In this document: positions 9,739 through 23,415 of the stretch, piece by piece | Position numbering within the stretch: the first letter of the stretch is position 1 | How the letters are laid out: every line of letters starts with the position of its first letter | NCBI GenBank assembly: GCA_902602185.1 | Contig: CACKPV010000003.1 | Span: 1-64,000, forward strand | Source: an uncultured SAR86 cluster bacterium | Lineage (GTDB): Bacteria; Pseudomonadota; Gammaproteobacteria; Magnimaribacterales; D2472 | Length of the DNA: 64,000 nt | Direction: 5' to 3' | Program-made: the position numbers and the translations under genes | The notes under the pieces: generated by a model | Databases searched by the model: none | What the model was told of the DNA's origin: nothing | What the model saw: the letters and a program-made list of their open reading frames with translations, nothing else

Positions 9739-11525
9739 ACTCAAAAATCAGCAAACTAAATAAACAAGACATGATGGAGTTTGACGCTCTAATTGTTGGT
9801 GGTGGAGGTTCTGGTATGAGAGCATCACTTGAGTTAGCAAAGTCCGGATTAAATACTGCTGTAATTTCAAAAGTATTTCCAACCAGATCACATACTGTTT
9901 CTGCACAAGGGGGAATAACTTGTTCCATTAAGAGTGCCGACCCAAATGATGATTGGAGATGGCATATGTATGATACTGTCAAAGGATCTGATTATATCGG
10001 TGATCAAGATGCGATTGAATATATGTGCTCTGAGGGTCCTAAAGCTGTATACGAACTTGAACACATGGGACTGCCTTTTTCACGATTTGAAAATGGAAGG
10101 ATTTACCAAAGACCTTTTGGAGGACAATCAAAAGATTATGGTAAAGGTGGGCAAGCCGCTAGAACTTGTGCTGCAGCAGATAGGACTGGACACGCCCTTC
10201 TTCATACCCTTTATCAAAATAATATTAAAGAAGGTACACAATTCCTTAATGAGTGGTTTGCAGTTGATCTAGTCTTAAATGGAAAGGATGAAATAACTGG
10301 AGTTATTGCATTCTCAATTGAATCTGGAAAAGTGTGTTATTTAAAAGCCCAAGCTACAGTTCTTGCTACAGGAGGTGCAGGGAGAATATATGCCTCTACA
10401 ACAAATGCTCTCATTAATACAGGTGATGGTTTAGGAATGACTCTGAGAGCAGGATTCCCTGCTCAGGATATGGAAATGTGGCAATTCCACCCTACAGGAA
10501 TTTATGGTGCCGGCTCTTTGGTAACTGAAGGCTGCAGAGGTGAGGGAGGCTACTTAATTAATGCTGATGGGGAAAGGTTTATGGAAAGGTATGCTCCAAA
10601 CGCAAAAGACCTTGCTGGAAGAGATGTTGTTGCTAGGTCTATGGTGCTTGAAATTCTTGAGGGAAGAGGTTGCGGTGAGAAAAAGGATCATGTTTTCCTT
10701 AAGTTAGATCATCTAGGAGCAGATGTTCTGAATTCAAAGTTACCAGGCATATGTGAATTATCAAAAACTTTTGCACATGTTGATCCTATTTTTGACCCAA
10801 TTCCTGTTGTGCCAACTTGTCATTATATGATGGGAGGAACTCCAACAAATATTCACGGACAAGCATTTGGAAGAGATAATGACATAGATTACCTAATTCC
10901 TGGATTGTTTTCTGTTGGAGAGGCAGCATGTGTCTCAGTACATGGAGCAAATAGACTGGGAGGTAACTCTCTTCTAGATCTTATTGTTTTTGGAAGAGCT
11001 GCAGGAAAATACATTAACGATGAGCTCAAGTCAGGAGGTGGTGTTGCTGAAGCAACCAATGATGACATTGATAAAGCAATGAAAAGACTGAATAAACTTA
11101 ATGAATCATCAACTGGTTATGCTGTCGCGGATGTTAAAAAAGAATTACAAACATGCATGCAAAACTATTTTGGTGTGTTCCGAAGAGGAGAGTTTATGGA
11201 AAAAGGAGTTTCGGAACTTCAAGACATAGGAGAAAAAATAAATTCTCTTCATCTCACAGACAAAAGTATAGCTTTTAATACAAGTCGTGTTGAGGCACTG
11301 GAACTTCAAAATCTTTTTGAAGTTGCAGAAGCTACTGCCATATCAGCTTTACTTAGAACAGAGAGTAGGGGAGCTCATGCAAGAGACGACTTTCCTGATA
11401 GAGATGATGAAAATTGGTTATGCCATTCAGTATATGAGCCAAAAACAAAAAAACTTTCTAAAAGAGAAGTCAACTTTGGCCCAAAAAAAGTAGATGCTTT
11501 TCCACCTAAAATGAGGGCTTATTGA
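9735..11525 (+). CDS. sdhA: Succinate dehydrogenase flavoprotein SdhA
   Basis: FAD-containing catalytic subunit of complex II. It has the GGGGSGMRA dinucleotide-binding motif, [10 protein letters not shown] with the histidine that binds FAD covalently, HPTGIYGAG, and the catalytic-arginine region around [12 protein letters not shown]. Length is 596 residues. It overlaps sdhD by four bases. Confidence 0.98.
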   Translation: MNSKISKLNKQDMMEFDALIVGGGGSGMRASLELAKSGLNTAVISKVFPTRSHTVSAQGGITCSIKSADPNDDWRWHMYDTVKGSDYIGDQDAIEYMCSEGPKAVYELEHMGLPFSRFENGRIYQRPFGGQSKDYGKGGQAARTCAAADRTGHALLHTLYQNNIKEGTQFLNEWFAVDLVLNGKDEITGVIAFSIESGKVCYLKAQATVLATGGAGRIYASTTNALINTGDGLGMTLRAGFPAQDMEMWQFHPTGIYGAGSLVTEGCRGEGGYLINADGERFMERYAPNAKDLAGRDVVARSMVLEILEGRGCGEKKDHVFLKLDHLGADVLNSKLPGICELSKTFAHVDPIFDPIPVVPTCHYMMGGTPTNIHGQAFGRDNDIDYLIPGLFSVGEAACVSVHGANRLGGNSLLDLIVFGRAAGKYINDELKSGGGVAEATNDDIDKAMKRLNKLNESSTGYAVADVKKELQTCMQNYFGVFRRGEFMEKGVSELQDIGEKINSLHLTDKSIAFNTSRVEALELQNLFEVAEATAISALLRTESRGAHARDDFPDRDDENWLCHSVYEPKTKKLSKREVNFGPKKVDAFPPKMRAY

Positions 11526-11530
11526 TCACA

Positions 11531-12271
11531 ATGAATCTTAAAGTAAGTTTATACAGATATAATCCGGAAAAAGATAAATTCCCATACATGCAAAATTTTT
11601 CCATAGAGAAACCCGCAAAGGATGTCATGGTCTTGGATTTACTTCACCTGCTAAAAGAAAATGATTCATCAATATCGTTTCGGAGATCATGCAGAGAGGG
11701 TGTCTGTGGCTCAGATGGTATGAATATAAATGGGAAAAATGGTCTTGCATGTATTACTCCACTCTCTGATGCATTAAAAGGAAATAAATTGGAATTACGA
11801 CCATTGCCTGGTCTGCCAGTAATTCGTGATCTTATTGTTGATATGACTCAGTTCTATGATCAATATGAAAAAATTAAACCCTTCTTGCAATCAGATTTAG
11901 AAGAACCAAACGACCAAGAGAGATTACAGTCTCCTGAAGAAAGAAACAAATTAGATGGTCTTTATGAATGCATATTATGTGCATGTTGTTCTACGAGTTG
12001 CCCTTCCTTTTGGTGGAATCCTGATAAATTTGTTGGCCCTGCAGCCTTATTGCAGGCATACCGCTTTCTTGCTGATTCAAGAGATACAAAAAAGCAAGAA
12101 AGACTTGCTGAATTAGGCGACCCTTTTAGTGTTTACAGGTGTCATGGCATCATGAATTGTGTTAATGTGTGCCCTAAGGGGCTCAATCCAAACAAAGCAA
12201 TTGGAGAAATTAAATCGATGTTGCTTGATGTTACAGGAAGAGAAAAAATAAAAGTTGTTTCAATGGAATAA
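11531..12271 (+). CDS. sdhB: Succinate dehydrogenase iron-sulfur subunit SdhB
   Basis: Carries electrons from FAD to quinone through three Fe-S clusters. The [2Fe-2S] ligands are in SCREGVCGSDG with a later Cys (GLACITP); CILCACCSTSCPSFWW and CHGIMNCVNVCPKG bind the other two. The ATG at 11531 matches the E. coli N-terminus (MNLKVSLYRYNP). A TTG at 11522 overlapping the sdhA stop is an alternative, and a GAGG element lies nearer to it. Confidence 0.96.
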   Translation: MNLKVSLYRYNPEKDKFPYMQNFSIEKPAKDVMVLDLLHLLKENDSSISFRRSCREGVCGSDGMNINGKNGLACITPLSDALKGNKLELRPLPGLPVIRDLIVDMTQFYDQYEKIKPFLQSDLEEPNDQERLQSPEERNKLDGLYECILCACCSTSCPSFWWNPDKFVGPAALLQAYRFLADSRDTKKQERLAELGDPFSVYRCHGIMNCVNVCPKGLNPNKAIGEIKSMLLDVTGREKIKVVSME

Positions 12272-12274
12272 TTC

Positions 12275-15085
12275 ATGAAAAAAACGATGTTTGAGTTACT
12301 TAATGACTCTCACACTTCTGGAGGACATCTTACCTATCTTGAAAATTTATATGAGCAGTTTCTTGCTAGCCCGGATAGTGTTGCTGATGATTGGAAAAAT
12401 TTCTTTTCAGAACTAAGAGAGGGCTCTACAGAAGTTAATCACTCAAAGATAATCGAATCGTTTCGAGAAAAAAAGAGAGCAAGACACTCAGAAAAGACTT
12501 CGCCTGCTTCCAAGGTTAAAGATTTACAATTTGACATTGCAAACCTTGCAATAAAAACTTTTAGAGACTTTGGGCACACAGAAGCCAATCTTGACCCACT
12601 TGGGATTGCAGAAAAAGTTCCTCATAGTTCAATTTATAGATTGCAACAACTGTTAGATGAATGCGATCTCAAAAAAGAGATGCAATTCGAGTATCCAGCA
12701 GGAAGAAAATCATCTCAATCATTAGGAAACCTGATCAAAAATCTTGAAAAAAAATACTCAAATAAAATTGGTATAGATGTATCCCATATAACTAATTCTC
12801 GAGAGAAAAACTGGATTTATGACTCTTTTGAAAATACTGACTCAACCATTGAAAGCAAAGAGCAACAAAAGTTTATTCTGGAAAGACTCGTCTCTGCAAG
12901 AGGGCTTGCTCAGTTTCTTTCTTCAAAATATCCTGGCATGAAAAGGTTTGGTATTGATGGATGTGAAAGTTTAATTCCTCTTATTGATACTCTTATTGAA
13001 AATACAAGTAAGCATGGTGCAGAGCAGATTTGTTTCGGAATGGCACACAGGGGCAGACTAAATATTTTGGTAAATGTTCTTGGAAAAGTTTCTAAAGATT
13101 TATTTGCAGCTTTTGAAGAGGATATTGATTTGCAAGGAATGAATACAGGAGATGTAAAGTATCATCTTGGTTTTTCATCCAACCTTTCTACAAAATATGG
13201 CGACGTGCATGTTTCTTTGACCAATAATCCATCTCATCTTGAAATTGTCAATCCAGTAGTAACAGGTTCTGTAAGAGCTAGACAAGATAGACTAGGAGAC
13301 TCATTTAGGAATAGGGTTGTCCCTATTTTAATTCATGGTGATGCTGCTTTTGCTGGCCAAGGAGTAGTAATGGAAACCTTGCAAATGTCACAAACCAGGG
13401 CATATGGTGTGGGAGGGACTATTCATGTCATTGTTAACAACCAGATAGGCTTTACTACAAGTAACTCTGCTGATTCAAGATCAACAAGATATGCAACAGA
13501 TATATCGAAGTTTATTGAGACACCCATTTTTCATGTTAATGCTGATGATCCTGAAGCCGTTATTCAAGTCTCGAAGTTAGCAGCTGATTATAGGGACAAT
13601 TTCAAAAAAGATGTTGTCATTGATTTGGTCTGCTATAGAAGAAGTGGGCACAATGAAGCAGATGATCCATCATCAACACAACCAGTAATGTACAAAGCAA
13701 TAAAGAGACATCCAACTGTTCTTCAGCTTTATGAAGAAAAACTTATAAATTCTGGAATTATCTCTAATGAAGATGTTAGGACTTTTAAGAAAACTTACCG
13801 TTCAGCAATTGAAAAGGGTAAGAGCGTAACTTTCAATCTTGCTCCAAGATCTAATGAGGACCAATGGTTTGATTGGAATCCATATCTAGATAAAAAATGG
13901 TATGAGCATGTAGAGACAAAGTTATCTCACAAAACTATTCTTTCACTGACTAAGCAAATCACATCAGTGCCTGAAAACTTTCAGTTGCAGAAAAAAGTAA
14001 AAAAGATTTTTAGTGATAGACAACAAATGGCAAAAGGTGATCTTCCCATTAATTGGGGGTTTGGAGAAATGATTGCCTATGCAAGTTTACTTAAAGAAAA
14101 TTTTCCCATTAGATTTACAGGTCAAGATATAAGAAGAGGAACTTTTGATCATCGCCACGCAGTGATTTTTGATCAAAATGATGGAGAAGGTTACTTATCA
14201 CTCAATTCAATTGCTGACAAAAGTAATACTAGAGTAGAAATTTATGATTCATTACTTTCTGAAGAAGCAGTCTTAGGATTTGAGTATGGATATTCAGCCA
14301 CTTGGCCTTCTGGATTAGTCATCTGGGAAGCACAATTTGGTGACTTTGCAAATGGAGCTCAAGTTGTTATTGATCAATTTATTGTAAGTGGAGAGCACAA
14401 ATGGGAAAGATTGTCTGGACTGGTAATGCTTTTGCCTCATGGATTTGAAGGTATGGGACCTGAACACAGCAGTGCACGTCTAGAAAGATTTCTTCAATTA
14501 TGTGCTGCTAATAACATTCAAGTTTGTATGCCAAGCACTCCCTCTCAAATTTTTCACCTTATGAGAAGACAGGCATTGCGAAAGATGAGAAGACCTCTTG
14601 TTGTTATAACACCCAAGAGTTTGTTACGCCTTCCTGAAGCTAGTTCAACATTAAATGAATTTACAGATGGAAAGTTTCATTGTGTCATTGATGATGATTT
14701 AGATAAAACTAAGATCAAAAGATTAGTCTTATGCAGTGGAAAAATTTTTTATGATATAAAAAAAGAGAGAGATGCAAGAGGTATTGAGGATATTGCACTT
14801 TTGAGATTGGAACAATTGTATCCATTTCCTTACCACGAAGTAAGAGATATGTTAAAGGAATATTCACATGTTAGTGAGTTTATATGGTGTCAAGAGGAAC
14901 CAAAAAATCAAGGGGCATGGTTTAGTCAAAGACATCGTTTGGAAAGAGTCTTGGAATTATCAGGCATTAATCACAAATTTGAATTAATCAGTAGGCCCCC
15001 AGCATCTGCCCCAGCTGTTGGCTTGATGAAATTACATCTTCAACAACAGAAAGAATTAGTTGATAATGTACTATCTAGAAAATAA
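12275..15085 (+). CDS. sucA: 2-oxoglutarate dehydrogenase E1
   Basis: Thiamine-diphosphate-dependent E1 that decarboxylates 2-oxoglutarate and transfers succinyl to E2. The short E1o N-terminal segment (GGHLTYLENLYEQFLASP) that binds the complex is present. GMAHRGRLNIL, HGDAAFAGQG and RRSGHNEADDPSSTQP mark the cofactor and active site. Length is 936 residues. It starts three bases after sdhB. Confidence 0.98.
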   Translation: MKKTMFELLNDSHTSGGHLTYLENLYEQFLASPDSVADDWKNFFSELREGSTEVNHSKIIESFREKKRARHSEKTSPASKVKDLQFDIANLAIKTFRDFGHTEANLDPLGIAEKVPHSSIYRLQQLLDECDLKKEMQFEYPAGRKSSQSLGNLIKNLEKKYSNKIGIDVSHITNSREKNWIYDSFENTDSTIESKEQQKFILERLVSARGLAQFLSSKYPGMKRFGIDGCESLIPLIDTLIENTSKHGAEQICFGMAHRGRLNILVNVLGKVSKDLFAAFEEDIDLQGMNTGDVKYHLGFSSNLSTKYGDVHVSLTNNPSHLEIVNPVVTGSVRARQDRLGDSFRNRVVPILIHGDAAFAGQGVVMETLQMSQTRAYGVGGTIHVIVNNQIGFTTSNSADSRSTRYATDISKFIETPIFHVNADDPEAVIQVSKLAADYRDNFKKDVVIDLVCYRRSGHNEADDPSSTQPVMYKAIKRHPTVLQLYEEKLINSGIISNEDVRTFKKTYRSAIEKGKSVTFNLAPRSNEDQWFDWNPYLDKKWYEHVETKLSHKTILSLTKQITSVPENFQLQKKVKKIFSDRQQMAKGDLPINWGFGEMIAYASLLKENFPIRFTGQDIRRGTFDHRHAVIFDQNDGEGYLSLNSIADKSNTRVEIYDSLLSEEAVLGFEYGYSATWPSGLVIWEAQFGDFANGAQVVIDQFIVSGEHKWERLSGLVMLLPHGFEGMGPEHSSARLERFLQLCAANNIQVCMPSTPSQIFHLMRRQALRKMRRPLVVITPKSLLRLPEASSTLNEFTDGKFHCVIDDDLDKTKIKRLVLCSGKIFYDIKKERDARGIEDIALLRLEQLYPFPYHEVRDMLKEYSHVSEFIWCQEEPKNQGAWFSQRHRLERVLELSGINHKFELISRPPASAPAVGLMKLHLQQQKELVDNVLSRK

Positions 15086-15088
15086 CAA

Positions 15089-18894
<3,806 letters not shown>

Positions 18895-18898
<4 letters not shown>

Positions 18899-19767
18899 GT
18901 ATTTTACTTGATCATTCAACTCGCATTATTGTTCAGGGAATCACTGGTTCTCAGGGTAGTATGCATACTGAACAAGCATTATCTTACGGAACAAAAATAG
19001 TTGGTGGTGTCACACCTGGAAAAGGTGGATCATCACACATTAATCTACCTGTTTTTGATAAAGTTGAAGAGGCTGTTGATGCTCTTGATGCTAATGCCAG
19101 CTTAATTTTTGTACCTGCACCTTTTTGTAAAGAAGCTATTCTTGAGGCAGTTAATGCTGATATTAAACTTATAGTATGCATCACAGAGGGAGTACCTACT
19201 CTGGATATGCTTGAAGTCAAGCAAATCATTGATGATAAAGATATTTTTTTAATTGGGCCTAATTGTCCTGGTGTTATCTCTCCAGGTATAGGAAAGATGG
19301 GAATTATGCCTGCTGACATTCATATGCCTGGAAGAGTAGGAGTAATTTCTCGATCAGGAACCCTAACTTATGAGGCTGTGAAACAAACCTCTGATTTTGG
19401 ATTAGGTCAATCCAGTTGTGTTGGAATTGGGGGAGATCCTATCCCAGGTTCATCATTTATAGATATTTTAAAATTATTTGAGTCTGACACTAATACAGAT
19501 GCAATTGTCATGGTTGGGGAAATTGGAGGAAGTTCTGAAGAGGAAGCAGCAGAATTCATTAAAGATTCAGTAAGTAAACCAGTTATATCATATATTGCAG
19601 GTCAAACCGCGCCTCCCGGTAAACGGATGGGTCATGCCGGTGCAATTATTTCAGGTGGAAAAGGAGCTGCCAGTGATAAGATTTTAGTTCTTGAGGAGTG
19701 CGGGGTTTTAGTGACAAGAAATCTTCTTGAAATTGGAAAAACTACCTATGATGCTTTAAACAGCTGA
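18895..19767 (+). CDS. sucD: Succinyl-CoA ligase alpha subunit
   Basis: CoA-binding alpha subunit with the phosphohistidine. [15 protein letters not shown] is the CoA-binding N-terminus and [12 protein letters not shown] carries the catalytic histidine. Length is 290 residues. It is the last gene of the TCA block; its final 12 bases overlap the 3' end of the opposite-strand MATE gene. Confidence 0.98.
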
Positions 19768-21111
19768 TATCAAGTATTTTTTTATAACATAATTCAACCG
19801 AAGAATTCCTAATAAGCAAAACACACTCAGTCCTATTATCATTCCAATCCACATACCTTGAGCACCTTGTGGGTCTCCAATAAGCCCAAAAGTCATTGCG
19901 TAACCAAGAGGTAATGCAATAATCCAATACGATATTAGAATTAAAATCATTGGGGCAAAAGTATCTTTAAAACCCCTTAAACTACCAACTGCCGAGATTT
20001 GAACAGCGTCTGGTAATTGGAAGATTGCAGCAAAAATTAAAAGACTTGCACCCAAAGAAATAACCACAGCATCAGTTGTAAATAGAGCAACTAAATCATT
20101 TCTAAAATTAAAAATTACAAAGGTTGTTAGTAAAGCTATTATCGAGCAAAGTAACATTGAGGCTTTTGATGAGAACTTTGCCTGAGAGAGATCTTTTTCA
20201 CCAATAAGGTTTCCAACTCTAGTCGCAGTTGCTAGTCCGAATGCTAACGGAAGCATAAAAAATAAACTTGTTATATTAATAGCTACGGTATGGCTGGCTA
20301 GAATATCTTTTCCTAAGGCACTAATTATTATGGCAGCACCAGAAAACATACTAAGTTCGATAAAAATTCCAAAACCGATTGGTGTACCTAATTTAAAAAA
20401 TTCAAAAAATGTTTTTGCGGTTGTAAATGTAAATTTATTAAATAGCTTAACTTTCTTATAATGTTTTGAAAATATAATGAGAGTAATCATAGATATGGTC
20501 ATAAATAATGAGACTATTGAAGTTGCAATGCCGCACCCAACACCACCAAGTTTTGGAAAACCATAAAGACCATTCACTAAAATAATATCTAAAGGTATAT
20601 TTAAAAGCATACCTGAAAATGCAATAAAAAATACTGGCATTGTTAAAGTCATCCCTTCACTAAAACATCGGAGACAGGTAAATATTGACATTGATAGTGC
20701 CCCAATAGAAATTGCTTTTAAATAATTTATTGTTATATTTGAGACTTCTGATTCAATGGGCATTATTTGAAAGATTGGTCCAATATTCAATAAAATTATC
20801 ATCAACAAAACACCAATACCGCATGATAGCCACAGTATTTGCCTAATTTTATTGCCTATCTCATAAAAGTCTCTTGCACCATATAATTGAGCAACAATTG
20901 GAGTAACTGCAAATAAAATCCCACTCAATGCAAACCAAAGTGGACTATAAATTGCATTTCCAACTGCAAGCGCAGCAAGGTCAGTGGTATTTGCTCTTCC
21001 TGCAACAATGGTATCTGTAACACCCATTAGCATATACGAACTCTGTGAACCCAGAATTGGCAGCCCAATAATTAATATTTTTCTAATTTCTTGAAAGTAT
21101 TTTTTAATCAA
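19756..21111 (-). CDS. MATE-family multidrug/Na+ antiporter
   Basis: Twelve-helix exporter of the MATE family (NorM/DinF-like), expected to expel toxic organic cations with Na+ or H+. MATE signatures visible are [24 protein letters not shown] and, in the second half, the [18 protein letters not shown] repeat. Length is 451 residues. The start is TTG (the ORF begins LIKKYFQ), with no obvious Shine-Dalgarno. It converges on sucD with a 12-base overlap. Confidence 0.9.
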   Translation of the reverse strand: MIKKYFQEIRKILIIGLPILGSQSSYMLMGVTDTIVAGRANTTDLAALAVGNAIYSPLWFALSGILFAVTPIVAQLYGARDFYEIGNKIRQILWLSCGIGVLLMIILLNIGPIFQIMPIESEVSNITINYLKAISIGALSMSIFTCLRCFSEGMTLTMPVFFIAFSGMLLNIPLDIILVNGLYGFPKLGGVGCGIATSIVSLFMTISMITLIIFSKHYKKVKLFNKFTFTTAKTFFEFFKLGTPIGFGIFIELSMFSGAAIIISALGKDILASHTVAINITSLFFMLPLAFGLATATRVGNLIGEKDLSQAKFSSKASMLLCSIIALLTTFVIFNFRNDLVALFTTDAVVISLGASLLIFAAIFQLPDAVQISAVGSLRGFKDTFAPMILILISYWIIALPLGYAMTFGLIGDPQGAQGMWIGMIIGLSVFCLLGILRLNYVIKKYLISAV

Positions 21112-21162
21112 AATATCAACACAATTTTTTTGGGTACTTTATCATATTAGTGAATCATTTAT

Positions 21163-21176
21163 AGGAGAATAAAATC
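21163..21176 (+). promoter_or_regulatory. Shine-Dalgarno placed for a non-canonical AUC start
   Basis: TAGGAGAATAAAATC: a strong AGGAG is followed after six bases by ATC, then an open, protein-like frame. The spacing is ideal for initiation at the ATC. A single C-to-G difference would restore ATG, so a sequencing error or point mutation is the main alternative. Confidence 0.55.
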
Positions 21177-21893
21177 AGAAAAGATAACAGACCATACTGG
21201 CTGAAACAATTAGCTAGGAAGTTTACAAATTTTTATGTAAAAACCTATTTAAGGCCCCAATTTGAACATTTAGGCAAAGGGGGTGCATTTTTTAAACCGC
21301 AATTTATAAAATTATTTGGTTCAAATATTACAATCGATGATTTTCCAACAATAATTGGATCTAAAGATGCATGTGTGCAATTAACAAGTTGGAACATCGG
21401 GGAATGGAATGCGCAATTAAGCATTGGAAAGTATTGTTTAATTACACCTGGTGTAAGAATTATGGCTGCTGAATCAATAATCATAGGTGATGCTTGTATG
21501 TTTGCTCATGGTGTATATATTTCTGATGCAGATTGGCATGGCATTTATGATAGAAGTGAACCAGTAGGGCAAACAAAGCCGGTAATTCTTGAAGAGAACG
21601 TTTGGATTGGAGATAGTGCAATTGTATGTAAAGGAGTGCGTATTGGTAAAAATTCAATTATTGGAGCAGGCTCTGTTGTTACAAAAGATATTCCACCGAA
21701 TGTTGTTGCAGCAGGTAATCCTGCAAAAATCGTTAAAAATTTAACTGATCAAGACTTTATTTCCAGAAAAGACTTTTATGCAGATCCTAAAAAACTTGCT
21801 TATGACTTTGATATGTTAGATAGGTTTAATTTAAAAGATAATTCATTTTTTGGTTGGATTGTAAGTAAATTTAAACCCTCAAAAAAAAATTAA
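21174..21893 (+). CDS. Left-handed beta-helix acetyl/acyltransferase, probable AUC start
   Basis: Hexapeptide-repeat (LbH) acyltransferase of the CatB/maltose-acetyltransferase type. Repeats are evident from about residue 75 on (VWIGDSAIVCKGVRIGKNSIIGAGSVV then AAGNPAKIVK). The ORF track begins at a GTG (21375), but the frame stays open and protein-like back to a stop at 21162, with no ATG, GTG or TTG between. An AGGAG lies six bases before ATC at 21174, which would give [M]RKDNRPYWLKQLARKF and 239 residues. Substrate unknown. It is followed by pdxB, sharing one base. Confidence 0.75.
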   Translation: MRKDNRPYWLKQLARKFTNFYVKTYLRPQFEHLGKGGAFFKPQFIKLFGSNITIDDFPTIIGSKDACVQLTSWNIGEWNAQLSIGKYCLITPGVRIMAAESIIIGDACMFAHGVYISDADWHGIYDRSEPVGQTKPVILEENVWIGDSAIVCKGVRIGKNSIIGAGSVVTKDIPPNVVAAGNPAKIVKNLTDQDFISRKDFYADPKKLAYDFDMLDRFNLKDNSFFGWIVSKFKPSKKN

Positions 21894-23026
21894 TGAAATT
21901 AGTAGTTGATAAAGATATTCCTTACTTCGACACTTTCATCAAAGATATAGATTATTATCCGTCATTTGAAATCCTAAAATATAAAGATTCTGAATTTTCC
22001 TCAACAATTTTAAAAGATGCTGATGCTCTTTTCATAAGATCAACCACCACCATTAAGGATGACTCTTTAGAAGATTCAAATATAAGATTTATTGCCTCAG
22101 CAACATCCGGATATAATCATATCTGTAAATCTGTTCTAGAATGGAACTGTAATGAAAAAAAATGTTTTATTGCCAGTGGATGTAATTCTTTTGCAGTAGT
22201 GAATTATATTTTATCTTGTGTTGGATATTTGATTGCTCAAAATAAGTTTTCGAAAAGCAATTCAGTGGGGATTATTGGTTTTGGAAGTATTGGAACACTT
22301 CTAGCTGAAACTCTTGATAATTTAGCAATAAAAAATTTTTTCTTTGACCCCTATGTGCTTAATTCTTTGAATCCTAAAAAAAAGAAATCTTTAGAAGATA
22401 TTCTTGATTGTGATCTTGTAACAATTCATGCATCCTATTCAAGAGACGGAGATTATCCCTCTCATAGACTTCTGGGCAAGCATAATCTTTTAAATGCCTC
22501 TCTAAAAACACTTATCAACTCTTCAAGGGGAGAAATAATTGATGAGAAATTTATCTCAGAACAGAATTATTTTGATTATATTGCAGACGTTTGGATAGAT
22601 GAACCTGATTGTGATGAGAAACTTGTGGAGAAAGCACTTTTGTCAACTCCTCACATTGCAGGATATAGCAATCAAGCAAAACACCAAGGAACTAAATCTG
22701 TAATTTGTGAATTTGCAAAATTTTTTGGCTTTAAGAACAATTTATTAGAAAGAGAAAAAAATATTAAATTTGTTAAAAATGAGAAATTATTCGAAGAAGA
22801 TTTTAAAGTGAATAATTTTCCATGCAAATTTATGAAGTCTTTGTTTGATATTGAAACTTGTTCAAATGAATTCAAAAATTCTTTTTTAATGAGAAAAATG
22901 AGTTTTGACATGTTAAGAGAATCTTTTAATTTTGTTGATGATTTTTCTTGTTATAAACTTAATAAATCAAGCAAAAATGATAATAATTTGCTTAAAAAAT
23001 TTTTACCAATGGAGAAAATTAATTGA
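21893..23026 (+). CDS. pdxB: Erythronate-4-phosphate dehydrogenase PdxB
   Basis: NAD-dependent dehydrogenase in pyridoxal phosphate synthesis. It resembles PdxB from the start (LVVDKDIPYFD) through ASATSGYNHI and the GFGSIG dinucleotide motif. The catalytic residues of the D-2-hydroxyacid dehydrogenase fold are seen as SSRGEIID (Arg), ADVWIDEPD (acidic) and TPHIAGY (His). Length is 377 residues. The TGA overlaps the TTG start of msrB. Confidence 0.9.
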   Translation: MKLVVDKDIPYFDTFIKDIDYYPSFEILKYKDSEFSSTILKDADALFIRSTTTIKDDSLEDSNIRFIASATSGYNHICKSVLEWNCNEKKCFIASGCNSFAVVNYILSCVGYLIAQNKFSKSNSVGIIGFGSIGTLLAETLDNLAIKNFFFDPYVLNSLNPKKKKSLEDILDCDLVTIHASYSRDGDYPSHRLLGKHNLLNASLKTLINSSRGEIIDEKFISEQNYFDYIADVWIDEPDCDEKLVEKALLSTPHIAGYSNQAKHQGTKSVICEFAKFFGFKNNLLEREKNIKFVKNEKLFEEDFKVNNFPCKFMKSLFDIETCSNEFKNSFLMRKMSFDMLRESFNFVDDFSCYKLNKSSKNDNNLLKKFLPMEKIN

Positions 23027-23415
23027 CAAAAGATAAAGCTGATCAGGACTGGAAATCAATTTTAGATGCAGATACATACCAGGTCACAAGATGTTTTGCA
23101 ACGGAAGCACCTTTTTCAGGAAAATTTCTGAACCATAAAAAAAAAGGTAGTTACATCTGTATTTGTTGTAAGCAAGAACTATTTTCCTCTGATTCAAAAT
23201 ATAACTCTGGATGTGGTTGGCCAAGTTTTTTTAAACCAAAAACTGATAAAGCTATTACCGAATTTGAAGATCTCAGTCATGGTATGGCAAGAACAGAAGT
23301 GAGGTGTTCGGCATGCGACTCACATTTAGGTCATGTCTTTAACGATGGTCCACCACCAACATACCTTCGATACTGTATTAATTCTTTATCTCTAGATTTT
23401 AATGAACAAGATTAG
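23023..23415 (+). CDS. msrB: Peptide methionine-R-sulfoxide reductase MsrB
   Basis: Reduces R-methionine sulfoxide in proteins. Zinc ligands are CICC and CSACDSHLGHVF, the substrate region is GCGWPSFF, and the catalytic cysteine lies in LRYCINS. Length is 130 residues. The start is TTG overlapping the pdxB stop. The last 14 bases overlap murJ. Confidence 0.94.
   Translation: MTKDKADQDWKSILDADTYQVTRCFATEAPFSGKFLNHKKKGSYICICCKQELFSSDSKYNSGCGWPSFFKPKTDKAITEFEDLSHGMARTEVRCSACDSHLGHVFNDGPPPTYLRYCINSLSLDFNEQD

Noticed and set aside
19742-19927. Small minus-strand ORF between sucD and the MATE gene
   Set aside because: It is a shadow of the MATE and sucD coding sequences, with no family resemblance.
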